In this document: in pieces, positions 18,101 to 25,890 of the stretch
Numbering within the stretch: the stretch's first letter is position 1
Layout of the letters: every line of letters begins with the position of its first letter
Source: Thermohalobaculum sp039033215
Lineage (GTDB): Bacteria > Pseudomonadota > Alphaproteobacteria > Rhodobacterales > Rhodobacteraceae
DNA: 64,000 bases
Assembly (NCBI GenBank): GCA_039033215.1
Contig: JBCCDA010000010.1
Span: 5,443-69,442, forward strand
Reading direction: 5' to 3'
Translations under genes and position numbers: made by a program
The notes under the pieces: generated by a model
What the model saw: only the letters and a program-made list of their open reading frames with translations
The model's database searches: none
Told to the model about the DNA's origin: nothing

Positions 18101-20566
18101 GGGCGCCAAGGGTCGGGTGATCGTGCGCTCGACCGGACGGCCCGAGCTGTCGGTGACGCCGACGATGGCGGTCATGCGCAGCGGTTTCGTGAGGCCCTGC
18201 GTGTCGGGCAGCACGACCCGCAGGCTCGCGTCGCCGTTCGCATCGGTGGTGACTTCCGAAAGGTACTCGGACATCGCGCCGACACGCTCGTCATGCAGGC
18301 CGAAGCGGAACCCCGGGAAGCCGGGCAGCCTCTCGGCTTCGGTCACGCGGATCTCGCCCGCGACGGTCAGTTCCGCCCCTGGCGCGCCGTAGAGGTATCG
18401 GACGTTCATGCCGAGATCGATGTCGATGTCGCGGGTCACCAGCCCTTCGGGCATGTCGAGGTCGTAGTCGATGCGCTCGGGCACGAAATCCTCGACCAGG
18501 AACGAGACCTGGGCGACCGGTGCTGCATCGGGATCGGTGTGGACCTTCAGCCGCCAGGTTCCCCGTGGCACGCCACCACCCAGCCGCAGGGAATGCGCCC
18601 GCCCGCCCGCACCCTGATCGGAGAGGAGCGCGCGCTGATACTCGACGCCGTCCGGGCGCGTGATGATCGCCGTCAGCGGCAGCCCGGCGATGGCATTGGC
18701 CTGCCCGTCGCGGGCAAGGGCCGTGATGTGCACGACCTCGCCCGGGCGGTAGACGCCGCGTTCCGTGGTGGCGAAGACATCGACCGGGCCCGGCGCCGCG
18801 CGCCCCTCGACCCCGCGGTCGGAGAGATCGAAGCCCGGCTTGGAGAGGTCAAGGAACGCGAAATCGCCGTCCGACTCGACCGTCAGCATCGCCGGCGCCA
18901 TGCCGCCCGCACCCCGGGTCAGCCCCGGCTCGAAGCGCACATAGCCCTGCGCATCGGCGGTGGCTGTCCCCAGAACCTCGTTGTTCAGGGCGACCAGTGC
19001 GACCTCAGCCCCGGCCACCGGATCGGCGGAGGACAATGCCCGCACGAAGGCATGCAGGCCATCCGCGCCCGTCATCGAGGCCAGCCCGAGGTCGGTGACG
19101 ATGAACCACTGCGTCGCCGCGCGCTCCCATGTGTCGACGCTGCCCGCGGGCCGTGCGGTCATGACGTAGATGCCGGGCTCGAACGTCGTGACGGCCTCGC
19201 CGATCGGCAGGGCCGTGGTCACATCGGCGTTCACCTCGCCCGACACGCTGACCGAGCCTTCCCAGACCGCAGCCCCCAGCCGGTCAGCGATCCGGTCCTC
19301 GCGCCAGTCGTTCAACTGTTCGTCCAGAAGGTTGCTCTGGATCGAGGGCAGCAGGTTGCGCTCGCCGATCCGGTGGATTGCCAGGGCCACCTCCTGGACG
19401 TTGACCGTCACGACCGGGATTGCGGCGTCGGCGCTGCGGGGCAGGACATGCGCGCGTCCAACGAAGTGCACGGCGGGGGAGCGGTCGCGCACGTAAGCCT
19501 CGACCCGCGAGGACGCGTGAAGCTGCTCGCCCTCCGCCGAGGGCAGGCCCTTGCGGATCTCGACGCGGTAGCGCTCGCCCCGGGTGACGCCGTCGATGCA
19601 GAGCTGCGATCCCTCCGCCTGGACGGGCAGAGTCGTATCGCCCTGGACGCGGATGTAGGGGCCGTAGTCGACGCCGGCCTCCGTCAGCCCTTCCGAGAAC
19701 TCGATGCAGATCCGGGCAACGGCGGCATCCGAATCGACCCTGTGTCCGGTCACTCGAAAGCCGTAGCGCGAGACGGCATAGGCCAGCCGCTCCTCGGCCT
19801 CCGCCCGCGGCTGGATCGCCTGCGCCAGACGCAGGGCGTCGATCATCTGGCGCCCGAAGCCCCGGTCCTCCAGCGCCTCGGCAAGCACCGCAAGACTGCT
19901 CGCCCGGGCCGGGTCGCCGTCACTGCGCAAGTAGGCGTTGATGGCTGCCGACAGCGCGTCGGCACGCAGGCGGCGGCGTTCCTGATCGTTGGCGCCGGGC
20001 TGCCTGCCCCAGACACGGGCGAGATCGCGCCAGGTGTCGGCCGTATCGCCAAGCGTCACGGCGGCCGCATAGTTGCGCGCAGCTTCGGCAAGGCTGCCAC
20101 GTTGTTCGGCCTCGGCGCCTAGTCGCTGAAGTTCGTCCGCACGGCCGTCGTTGGCGGCAAACCGCCCGCCCAGCGTCGCAGCCATGCGCTGAGCGCCCGA
20201 GACCAAGTCATTGGAGATGAACGGAATATCGCCCCGGCGTGTCAGGGCCAGCCGCACGGTCTCCGGCGCCGTGGGTACCATCTGCGCGGAGATCGCGTCC
20301 TCGAACGGTTCCTGCCGCTCGACACCAGATTTCAGGAAACAGGCCTGTGCGCGGGTGTTGTAGGTCATCGCCAGGCAGGCCGGATTTTCCAGGCAAGTCT
20401 GCTGGCAGGTGCGGAAGTCCGTCTCGAAGATCTGACCGATGTCGCCGCCGTAGAAGTCCTGCCCGGTGGTCGTGACGATGCGCCGGTCGGGGGTGGGCCC
20501 CTCCTGGGCGGAGGCTCCCGTGACGCTCAGGCAAAGGGCAACGGCGGCGAGGACTGAACGCAACAT
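15116..20566 (-). CDS. Bacterial alpha-2-macroglobulin with N-terminal PAN domain
   Basis: 1816-residue periplasmic protease trap. The order is: signal peptide (cleavage after TGASA, residue 20), a Cys-rich PAN/Apple module (about 30-85, RTCQQTCLENPACLAMTYN), MG-type beta domains, and the thioester site YGCTEQT with the reactive Cys at residue 1373, followed by an alpha-helical thioester domain and a C-terminal macroglobulin domain. Unlike E. coli ECAM it has no lipobox, so it should be soluble or held by the PAN module. GGAG lies 7 bases before the ATG. It is the first gene of the operon with pbpC. A long plus-strand frame opposite it is a GC-driven shadow. Confidence 0.94.
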   Translation of the reverse strand: MLRSVLAAVALCLSVTGASAQEGPTPDRRIVTTTGQDFYGGDIGQIFETDFRTCQQTCLENPACLAMTYNTRAQACFLKSGVERQEPFEDAISAQMVPTAPETVRLALTRRGDIPFISNDLVSGAQRMAATLGGRFAANDGRADELQRLGAEAEQRGSLAEAARNYAAAVTLGDTADTWRDLARVWGRQPGANDQERRRLRADALSAAINAYLRSDGDPARASSLAVLAEALEDRGFGRQMIDALRLAQAIQPRAEAEERLAYAVSRYGFRVTGHRVDSDAAVARICIEFSEGLTEAGVDYGPYIRVQGDTTLPVQAEGSQLCIDGVTRGERYRVEIRKGLPSAEGEQLHASSRVEAYVRDRSPAVHFVGRAHVLPRSADAAIPVVTVNVQEVALAIHRIGERNLLPSIQSNLLDEQLNDWREDRIADRLGAAVWEGSVSVSGEVNADVTTALPIGEAVTTFEPGIYVMTARPAGSVDTWERAATQWFIVTDLGLASMTGADGLHAFVRALSSADPVAGAEVALVALNNEVLGTATADAQGYVRFEPGLTRGAGGMAPAMLTVESDGDFAFLDLSKPGFDLSDRGVEGRAAPGPVDVFATTERGVYRPGEVVHITALARDGQANAIAGLPLTAIITRPDGVEYQRALLSDQGAGGRAHSLRLGGGVPRGTWRLKVHTDPDAAPVAQVSFLVEDFVPERIDYDLDMPEGLVTRDIDIDLGMNVRYLYGAPGAELTVAGEIRVTEAERLPGFPGFRFGLHDERVGAMSEYLSEVTTDANGDASLRVVLPDTQGLTKPLRMTAIVGVTDSSGRPVERTITRPLAPQSVQIGIRPLFEGQAEEGSNARFEVIAVGPDGQQVALDQVGWTISRVNTDWQWYRHDGRWSYEAITTRERIANGTVALAEDGRVIVEAPVEWGAYEIRLAALGGETQVMATLGFYAGWYTGGAATDTPDVLEIGLDKERYAIGETVRLRLKPRDAGKVLIAVVDNRLIETQTIDVEPGETTVELTVSDDWGPGAYITATLIRPMDVAAKRNPARALGLAWAEVDPAERALQVEFTTPDEVAPRAPLPATVRLANLAPGQQAYVTIAAVDLGILNLTGFDSPDPDGHYFGQRALGVEMRDLYGKLIDGMQGVRGRLRSGGDAAAARLDAPPPTEELVAYFSGVVTVGPDGTATANFELPDFNGTVRLMAIAWTDTAVGGAEKDILVRDPIVVQASVPRFLAPGDRTRVLIEVAHAKGPTGEVGVLLENLDGGIQFDPADAGRRVTLQEGQIERISVPITASEIGDPRLRIRTLTPGGQTLTKTITLPVRLNDPEISRRNRITLAAGGRLIVDAGTFDGLEAGTGRASLALGPVAQFDAAGLLVELDRYPYGCTEQTISRAMPLLYLDQVAAAMGITREEPVAERVNTAIARVLENQSSSGSFGLWRPDRGDLWLDAYVTDFLSRARTQGYDVPDVAFQMALDNLTSELSYVSDFDRGGEDIAYALLVIAQEGRASIGDLRYYADARAQNFATPMAKAQLGAALALYGEQTRADAMFRLAADQALERPEDGRGWRADYGSHLRDGAAVIALAAEARSTAVNVQRLADAISARDRTWTSTQEKMWMLLATRALVDRAAEGLAVDGVPVSGPLVRLYDDALARPVVIENTGTAPTMAVLSTFGVPAEPPAAGGNGYAISRAYYSLGGEAVSPETVAQNARLAVVVTVRADIDRRARLMIDDALPAGFEIDNPNLLQAGAVGALDWLELTADVQSAQFRSDRFLAAVDHSGQGEIRIAYIVRAVSPGTFHHPAAIVEDMYRPDFRAWTAAGRVSVVAAR

Positions 20567-20682
20567 CGGCGGTCTCCCAGGGGAATCTTTATGGTTCCCC
20601 CAAGTCTCTCACGCGAGCGGAAGGCCGTCGACCGCCGGTCTCAGGATATTTTCTGCACACGTCGGCCGTCGGCCGCCACCGC

Positions 20683-21030
20683 TCAGCCGCGCATCTTGAA
20701 GAACTGCTGGCTGCGGTTGGAGGTGTACGGCCGGACCGAGGGCCAGCGCCCGCGCTCCACCGCCTCCTGCCAGCCGGCGGAGGTCAGGACCTCGGGGCTC
20801 TCGATCTCGTAGATGGCCGTGAATACGGGCGAGGGGGCAGGGCGGTCGTGGATCTCGCCGCCGACAGCGACTTGCACGGCCTCACCCTTCATGCGCTGGG
20901 CGCCGAGCACGCCCGGAACCTCGAGCAGGTAGGGGATGTGTTCGGTGTCGTAGACTTCATGGAACAGGTCTTCGTGATCGGGATCGACATCCATCGATAC
21001 GACAAAGAGGTAGGGCGCGGTGATCGGCAT
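20683..21030 (-). CDS. Small EthD/dimeric alpha-beta-barrel-like protein
   Basis: 115 residues, soluble, no signal. The opening YLFVVSMDVDPDHEDLF and the EVYDTEHIPYLLEVPGV stretch resemble the ferredoxin-like dimeric alpha-beta barrel fold (EthD / DUF4286 type). These proteins often degrade or isomerise small aromatic or polyketide-like compounds, but the active residues here are not identifiable. AGGAG lies about 7 bases before the ATG at 21030. It is a single gene upstream of the alpha-2-macroglobulin operon on the same strand. Function unknown. Confidence 0.75.
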   Translation of the reverse strand: MPITAPYLFVVSMDVDPDHEDLFHEVYDTEHIPYLLEVPGVLGAQRMKGEAVQVAVGGEIHDRPAPSPVFTAIYEIESPEVLTSAGWQEAVERGRWPSVRPYTSNRSQQFFKMRG

Positions 21031-21149
21031 TGTGGTCTCCTCCTACGCTCATCACCGCTGGGAAAGGCGGTGACGTCAAGCGTCCGATCGCAACCCTTTC
21101 GAGGTATGGTGCAACCGTCAAGGCAGCTCGCCCCCCTCAATTCTCCGGA

Positions 21150-21593
21150 TCAAAGGGTGAAGCGCATTCTCGGGAACCCAACCTTGGCTTCCTGGCCGCT
21201 GAACCCCGGCCGCCAGTCGGTGTCGGTGCGCACGCAATTCGTTGCCTTGCCGCTCATGTTCTTGACGTCTGAGTGCCTTTGCATGAAGCGAAGGCCGGTC
21301 AGAACGCGCGTTCCACCGACATCGACGAAGCCTGCCTGCATGACCTGGTCGTTGTAGCGCGCAGCGGCAGCTGTGTTGCTCTGCACCCCCCAAGCGCCGC
21401 AAACTGCCGTCTTTCCCGCGTCCTCGAACACCTTGGCAAAGACGTAGATAGTCGGGCCAGAGGCCCAGCTAACCCCTCCTACCGAGTAGCTCCGGTCTAA
21501 CGTTTGACTAGGCATTGGCACACTGGCCGAGCAAGCGGTCAACATCGCCACAGTGGCGATAAAAACAAAAGAAATCTTCCTATACGTGTTCAC
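21150..21593 (-). CDS. Putative small lipoprotein
   Basis: 147 residues. A hydrophobic signal (FVFIATVAM) ends in the lipobox MLTA-C21, so it is probably lipidated. The mature part has two further cysteines (VCGAWG, TNCVRT) and a terminal VGFPRMRFTL; I do not recognise the family. The start is a GTG at 21593 with only a weak AGG upstream, so initiation is uncertain. The gene and the DNA upstream of it are clearly more AT-rich than its neighbours, which may indicate recent acquisition. Confidence 0.7.
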   Translation of the reverse strand: MNTYRKISFVFIATVAMLTACSASVPMPSQTLDRSYSVGGVSWASGPTIYVFAKVFEDAGKTAVCGAWGVQSNTAAAARYNDQVMQAGFVDVGGTRVLTGLRFMQRHSDVKNMSGKATNCVRTDTDWRPGFSGQEAKVGFPRMRFTL

Positions 21594-21712
21594 GAGAAAA
21601 CCTGCTTCTATGCATCTGTGAAATTCGATGATGAATTATTTGTCCGCATTTGCAGCCGGGGTCAATATCTGCGAAGACGTAAGTCCCCCCAAGGCCTTTA
21701 GGGATTGGTGTC

Positions 21713-22837
21713 TTGACACGTCCTAGCTTCACCGTCGGGATCGAGGAAGAATACCTGATCGTCGACTGCGAGACCCGCGATCTTGTCCGCAAGTCCGATC
21801 CTGCATTCCTTGCAAGGTGCTCGGAGCTGACGGGTGAGCGATCGACCGAGGAGTTCCTGCAGTGTCAGGTCGAGGTAGGCACGCGGCCGCATGCCACGGT
21901 GCCGGAGGCGCAGGCGGACCTTGCGGAGCTGCGCCAGAGCATCGCCGACGCCGCGGCGGAATTCGGCTATGCCCCGATCGCGGCGTCGACCCACCCGTTC
22001 GCCCAATGGCGTGAACAGGAACACACCCACAAGCCACGCTATGAGCAGCTCAGCCATGACCTTGGTCTTGCGGTGCGGCGCCTTCTGATCTGCGGCTGCC
22101 ATGTGCACGTCGGGATCGAGGACGAAGACCTGCGGATCGATCTGATGAATCAGGCGGCTTACTTCCTGCCGCATCTCCTGGCGCTGTCCTGTTCCTCCCC
22201 CTACTGGGAGGGTGAGGACACCGGGCTTGCCTCGTACCGCCTGACGGTTTTCGACGCGCTTCCCAGGACGGGCCTGCCGGATCCAATGGCGTCGTATGGC
22301 GAGTACCAGCGGCTGGTTGCAGCGCTCGTCGATGCGGGTTGCCTGGAGGATGCGACGAAGATCTGGTGGGACATCCGCCCCTCGGACAAGTTCCCGACGC
22401 TGGAGCAGCGGGTGACGGATGTCTGCTCGACGGCCGGGGATGCTGCCGTGATCGCGGCGACGTTCCAGGGGCTGCTGGCGTATCTCTACCGGCTCCGGAC
22501 GCAGAACCTGCGCTGGCGGCTCTACCCGGGGCTCCTGATCAACGAGAACCGCTGGCAGGCGCAGCGCCATGGGTTGGCCGGCGAGATGGTCGACCACGGC
22601 AAGCGGTGCATGGTCCCGGCGGCCGATCTGATCGAGGAGATCATCGCGCTGGTGAGCGGCGAGGCCGAGGCGCTGGGCTCGGCCGAGGTGCTGGGCGGGG
22701 CCCGCCGGATCGCCGAACGCGGGACCTCGGCGACGCGTCAAAGGGCGGTCTATGCGGCCTCGCGGGAGGCAGGGGCGACTACCGAAGAGGCGCTGGTTGC
22801 TGTCGTGGACATGCTGATCGGAGACTTCACTGCGTGA
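21713..22837 (+). CDS. YbdK-type carboxylate-amine ligase (GCS2 family)
   Basis: 374 residues of the GCS2 fold: ATP-grasp-like ligases joining an amine to a carboxylate. VGIEEEYLIVD at the N terminus carries the metal/ATP glutamates; GCHVHVGIED and WWDIRPSDKFPTLEQRV are YbdK hallmarks. E. coli YbdK has weak glutamate-cysteine ligase activity; the true product here is unknown. The best start is a TTG at 21713, because the family N terminus begins there; AGGGA lies 8 bases upstream. A dedicated gshA exists at 5397, so this enzyme probably makes something else. It is convergent with the 723-residue gene. Confidence 0.9.
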   Translation: MTRPSFTVGIEEEYLIVDCETRDLVRKSDPAFLARCSELTGERSTEEFLQCQVEVGTRPHATVPEAQADLAELRQSIADAAAEFGYAPIAASTHPFAQWREQEHTHKPRYEQLSHDLGLAVRRLLICGCHVHVGIEDEDLRIDLMNQAAYFLPHLLALSCSSPYWEGEDTGLASYRLTVFDALPRTGLPDPMASYGEYQRLVAALVDAGCLEDATKIWWDIRPSDKFPTLEQRVTDVCSTAGDAAVIAATFQGLLAYLYRLRTQNLRWRLYPGLLINENRWQAQRHGLAGEMVDHGKRCMVPAADLIEEIIALVSGEAEALGSAEVLGGARRIAERGTSATRQRAVYAASREAGATTEEALVAVVDMLIGDFTA

Positions 22838-22875
22838 CTGGCCCGGGGGTCGCCCGAGGGAACAAAGCTTCGATT

Positions 22876-22897
22876 GGGGCAGCCCGAAGGCTGCCCC
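22876..22897 (-). terminator. 9-bp stem with UUCG loop, terminator of the 723-residue gene
   Basis: GGGGCAGCC, four bases, GGCTGCCCC. On the minus strand the loop reads TTCG closed by C-G, the very stable UUCG tetraloop. It lies 19 bases past the minus-strand stop at 22917 and also separates the convergent YbdK gene. Confidence 0.75.
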
Positions 22898-22916
22898 AGA
22901 AGGCGATCAAACCGGA

Positions 22917-25088
22917 TCAGGTGCCGTGGGTGGAATTGATCAGCGCAAAGGCGATCTGATCGTATCTGTCCAGACCCGAGAGCCGGCCATAGCCCGACCA
23001 TGTCTTGACGGTCGTGCCGACGTTCAGCGCGAAGGCACACTTCTCGTGCGATCCCAGCATCTGCGCGAATGTCTGGGGATCCGACGCGGGTGCGGACACG
23101 GACGAGCCGTGGTTGGTCGTGCCCGTCTGCACCGTCGTCGTGCCCGGCTCCAGCCCGCGCTTGTACCACAGCCGCCAGCTGCGCATCGCGATCTCGTCCT
23201 GACAATAAGCGCGGAAGTTCGCGGTGAACGCGGTATCGCCCGGCATCTCCACGAACTGGCAGAGCTCGGACATCGGATCCGTCGGGTTGATCGCGGTGAT
23301 GTCCGATACCGCCGGGCGGTTGTCATAGCGCACCACGTGGCTGAGCACGGTATAGGGCTGGACAGGCCGTGGCCCCGACGGGCGCCGGAACACGAACCGG
23401 AAATCGGCCTGCGTATGCCCGGCCGAGTTGTCCAGGGCACCTGTCGGCACGATCCGGTCCGAAGATGTCGGCCCGGTGTATAGCTCCAGCGTCATCACCA
23501 GGCTGCCGTGGATCGGGAACCCGTTGATCGCGCCGGTGTTCAGCCGGATGTGCAGCCGTTCGGTGATCCAGTCGTGGCTCTCGAACGGGATCTTGTAGAA
23601 CGACGCATCGCTGGGATCGTTCAGCGTGTACGGCAGTTCCTCGGTGCCCTGGTCGTATTTCCAGGTGATCGGGTTGGACATGTACCGGATCGGGCCGAAG
23701 CGCGTGCCCCCGGCGCTGATCTGCTGGACGGCGACCCGGTAGTGGGACGCCCCAATGTCCTGCAGGCTGTCGGGGAAGAAGACGTGCATGTCCAAGGTGC
23801 CGCCCCAGGGAGAGTCGTCGGACAGGCTGCCCGGACGGTCGTCGTTGATCGGGCCGCCCCCGACCAGGCCCGTCTTGCCGTCCGGTGTCATGACAACCGG
23901 TGTCGCCCCGGACTGGTCGTGCTCGCGCATGAGCCACGAGGGCGTCAGGCCGATTTCCGACAGGAAGACGTGGCGCACCCCGTGTTCGTGATCCGGCGGA
24001 AGCTCGTCGCAATCCCGCGCCCAGGGCAGGTAGGTGGTCAGCTCGATCTCATCGCCCGGGTGGAACCAGGTGTTCGTCGTCAGACCATTGTAGATCACCG
24101 TCTCGATGCCGCCGATGTTCTGGGTGACGCGGAAGGCATACTCGACATGGCAGTTCGGCTTCAAAATGACGGGTATGTTGCGCCAGCAGATGTTGAAGGC
24201 ACCGCCCGGGCCCAGGCTGCCCTCGGCGACCTGCACGGCGGGCGAGCAGTTCCAGACAAACGTCGTCAGCCACGGACGCTGCAGAATGTAGGCCTCGGCT
24301 TCGGGAGGTGCTGCCTTCGAGAGGAACGCAAGATCTGCCTCGGCATTCTGGGCCAGAGGGTCCAGCGCCCCGTCGCGGAAGAACGCCACCTCTTCGATCG
24401 GCAGCGGATCGGGCAGCGGGATCGGGCCCAGATCGGGGATCCGAGGGATCTTCGGCAGCCGCTCGACGATGTTCTTGAGCCGCTCGCACAGCTCGAGGAT
24501 CTGGCTCGGCGCGATCCGGAAGACACGGCAGCACGTCCGGCGGTAGACTTCGACCGTCCCGTTGCAGACAGGCTTGCAGCGCGGCAGAACCGGCACGGCG
24601 ACGAGGTCGGCGTCGATCTGCGGGCGTGCGGCCTCGGAGATGGTTGCCGTCGACGCGACCAACCGGTGGTCGGCGACGACGCGGTCCGCCTGGAGCCGCT
24701 GAAAGAACGGCCACCACTGACATTTGCGCATTTTGCCCGAGACGCAGGTCGTGAAGGGGAACAGCGGCCTCCAGAGATCCGGGCTCAGCGTGAGCTGGCC
24801 GTTGTCCTGGACAAGACCGACCAGCTGTTCGGGCGACAGCTTGGTCGCCGCCCGCATGGCGTCGGCACCGAGCTTGGCCTCCGCCGGTACAAGGGCAACA
24901 CTCGCCGCCTTGTTGATCATTTCGGGATCGAGGCGAACCTCGCCGCCGTCCTTCTCGACGATGCGGTCCAGCTCCTTCCCATCGCGATCTTGGAAGACAA
25001 AGGCGATGGGCCCCTGATCGGGCTCGTCCCCCTTGTCGAGCATGCGCAAACTGACCGAAAGCGGTTCGCGAAGATCTTTGATATTCAT
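22917..25088 (-). CDS. Large uncharacterised protein, 723 residues
   Basis: I do not recognise this protein. It has no signal peptide or TM segment. Visible features: an N-terminal about 110-residue region, a Cys-rich part with C115, C123, C171, C175, C186, C187 and C201 (CKPVC and RRTCCRVF), a Pro-rich linker near residues 212-230 (IPLPDPLP), and a long beta-rich C-terminal half with WFHPGDEIEL and FFPDSLQDIGASHYRV. The paired cysteines resemble small carboxypeptidase-regulatory-like modules. GGGGG precedes the ATG by 5 bases. It is monocistronic, ends at a UUCG terminator, and is not next to an obvious partner. Confidence 0.85.
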   Translation of the reverse strand: MNIKDLREPLSVSLRMLDKGDEPDQGPIAFVFQDRDGKELDRIVEKDGGEVRLDPEMINKAASVALVPAEAKLGADAMRAATKLSPEQLVGLVQDNGQLTLSPDLWRPLFPFTTCVSGKMRKCQWWPFFQRLQADRVVADHRLVASTATISEAARPQIDADLVAVPVLPRCKPVCNGTVEVYRRTCCRVFRIAPSQILELCERLKNIVERLPKIPRIPDLGPIPLPDPLPIEEVAFFRDGALDPLAQNAEADLAFLSKAAPPEAEAYILQRPWLTTFVWNCSPAVQVAEGSLGPGGAFNICWRNIPVILKPNCHVEYAFRVTQNIGGIETVIYNGLTTNTWFHPGDEIELTTYLPWARDCDELPPDHEHGVRHVFLSEIGLTPSWLMREHDQSGATPVVMTPDGKTGLVGGGPINDDRPGSLSDDSPWGGTLDMHVFFPDSLQDIGASHYRVAVQQISAGGTRFGPIRYMSNPITWKYDQGTEELPYTLNDPSDASFYKIPFESHDWITERLHIRLNTGAINGFPIHGSLVMTLELYTGPTSSDRIVPTGALDNSAGHTQADFRFVFRRPSGPRPVQPYTVLSHVVRYDNRPAVSDITAINPTDPMSELCQFVEMPGDTAFTANFRAYCQDEIAMRSWRLWYKRGLEPGTTTVQTGTTNHGSSVSAPASDPQTFAQMLGSHEKCAFALNVGTTVKTWSGYGRLSGLDRYDQIAFALINSTHGT

Positions 25089-25311
25089 GACATCCCCCTT
25101 TGATTGAGTCGCTCGCGGCGCGATTCAACCAGAGGTCCCTGGTGCATGCTGTGGGCCGAGGCATAGACAGCGAGCCGCCAATGTGATCTCCCGGTCTCAT
25201 GCACCGGGTCATAACGGTGCCGTTGCAGCAGCCAGCGGCCGTCAGTCGGTCAACGTGGGAGTGGTGGTTGCGGCTGGCAGAACAGGCGCGTAGAGCGCTC
25301 GGCGATCGGTC

Positions 25312-25785
25312 TCAGTCCGGCGTTGGAAGAGGCGGGAGCCGCTGTTCGACCGGCGATGACTGAATGATCGATGTGTTCGTCATCGCATAGGGCACGATCA
25401 TATCGATGATGCGCTCCATCTCCGCGATGGAGGCCAGGCTCGCCCGCGCGAGAAAGCAGTCCTCGCCCGTGATCCGGTCGCACTGCGTGATTTCCGGGAT
25501 GCTCTGGATGATCTCCGCCACACGCTGCATCTCACCCGGGACGGGGCGCACGCGCAGCCAGACGGCGATGGGGAGACCGATAGCCTCGGCCGAGACGTTC
25601 GCGCTGTAGCCGGTTATGATCCCGGCTTCCTCCAGCCGCTTCACGCGCTCTGCCACGCTTGGCGAGGACAGCTTCACCTGCCGGGCCAGTTCCGCCGTGG
25701 TGGTGCGACCGTTTCCGATCAGCGTGAGCAGAATCGTTTCGTCGATCCGATCAAGCTTGCCGTTTTCATATCCAAGGCGTTTCAT
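25312..25785 (-). CDS. Lrp/AsnC family transcriptional regulator
   Basis: 157 residues. The N-terminal winged HTH (LDRIDETILLTLIGNGRTT, then LSSPSVAERVKRLEEAGII) is followed by the RAM/AsnC ligand-binding domain (residues about 70-145, with EITQCDRITGEDCFL). These regulators bind amino acids and often control a neighbouring transporter. The gene is divergent from an EamA exporter, with 105 bp between the starts, so the exporter is the likely target. Effector unknown. Confidence 0.92.
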   Translation of the reverse strand: MKRLGYENGKLDRIDETILLTLIGNGRTTTAELARQVKLSSPSVAERVKRLEEAGIITGYSANVSAEAIGLPIAVWLRVRPVPGEMQRVAEIIQSIPEITQCDRITGEDCFLARASLASIAEMERIIDMIVPYAMTNTSIIQSSPVEQRLPPLPTPD

Positions 25786-25890
25786 GATCCTGGCCTTAAG
25801 TGTTCAGGAGTAAGTTCTGGATGAGCTTACCTAACGCATATCATACGCCGGGAAAACCCTCCAAACTTGAATCAACAGGGGGGTCTCGCC

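Noticed and set aside
16862..20122. A 1086-codon plus-strand frame opposite the alpha-2-macroglobulin gene
   Set aside because: The minus strand encodes a complete protein with signal, PAN and thioester motifs. The plus frame is His/Arg/Gly-rich and lacks an SD-led start.
20641..20665. Possible third copy of the CTTCATCTGGCC-type element (GGATATTTT...)
   Set aside because: Only the TATTTT core matches, without the GGCCAGATGAAG part and without a following hairpin; not supported.
21504..21701. A 65-codon plus-strand frame before the YbdK-type gene
   Set aside because: It lies opposite the lipoprotein signal sequence, has no SD and no protein-like pattern.
23508..25103. A 531-codon plus-strand frame opposite the 723-residue gene
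   Set aside because: The minus-strand gene has an SD, balanced composition and its own terminator; the plus frame is Arg/Val/Gly-biased and ends in the neighbour's leader.
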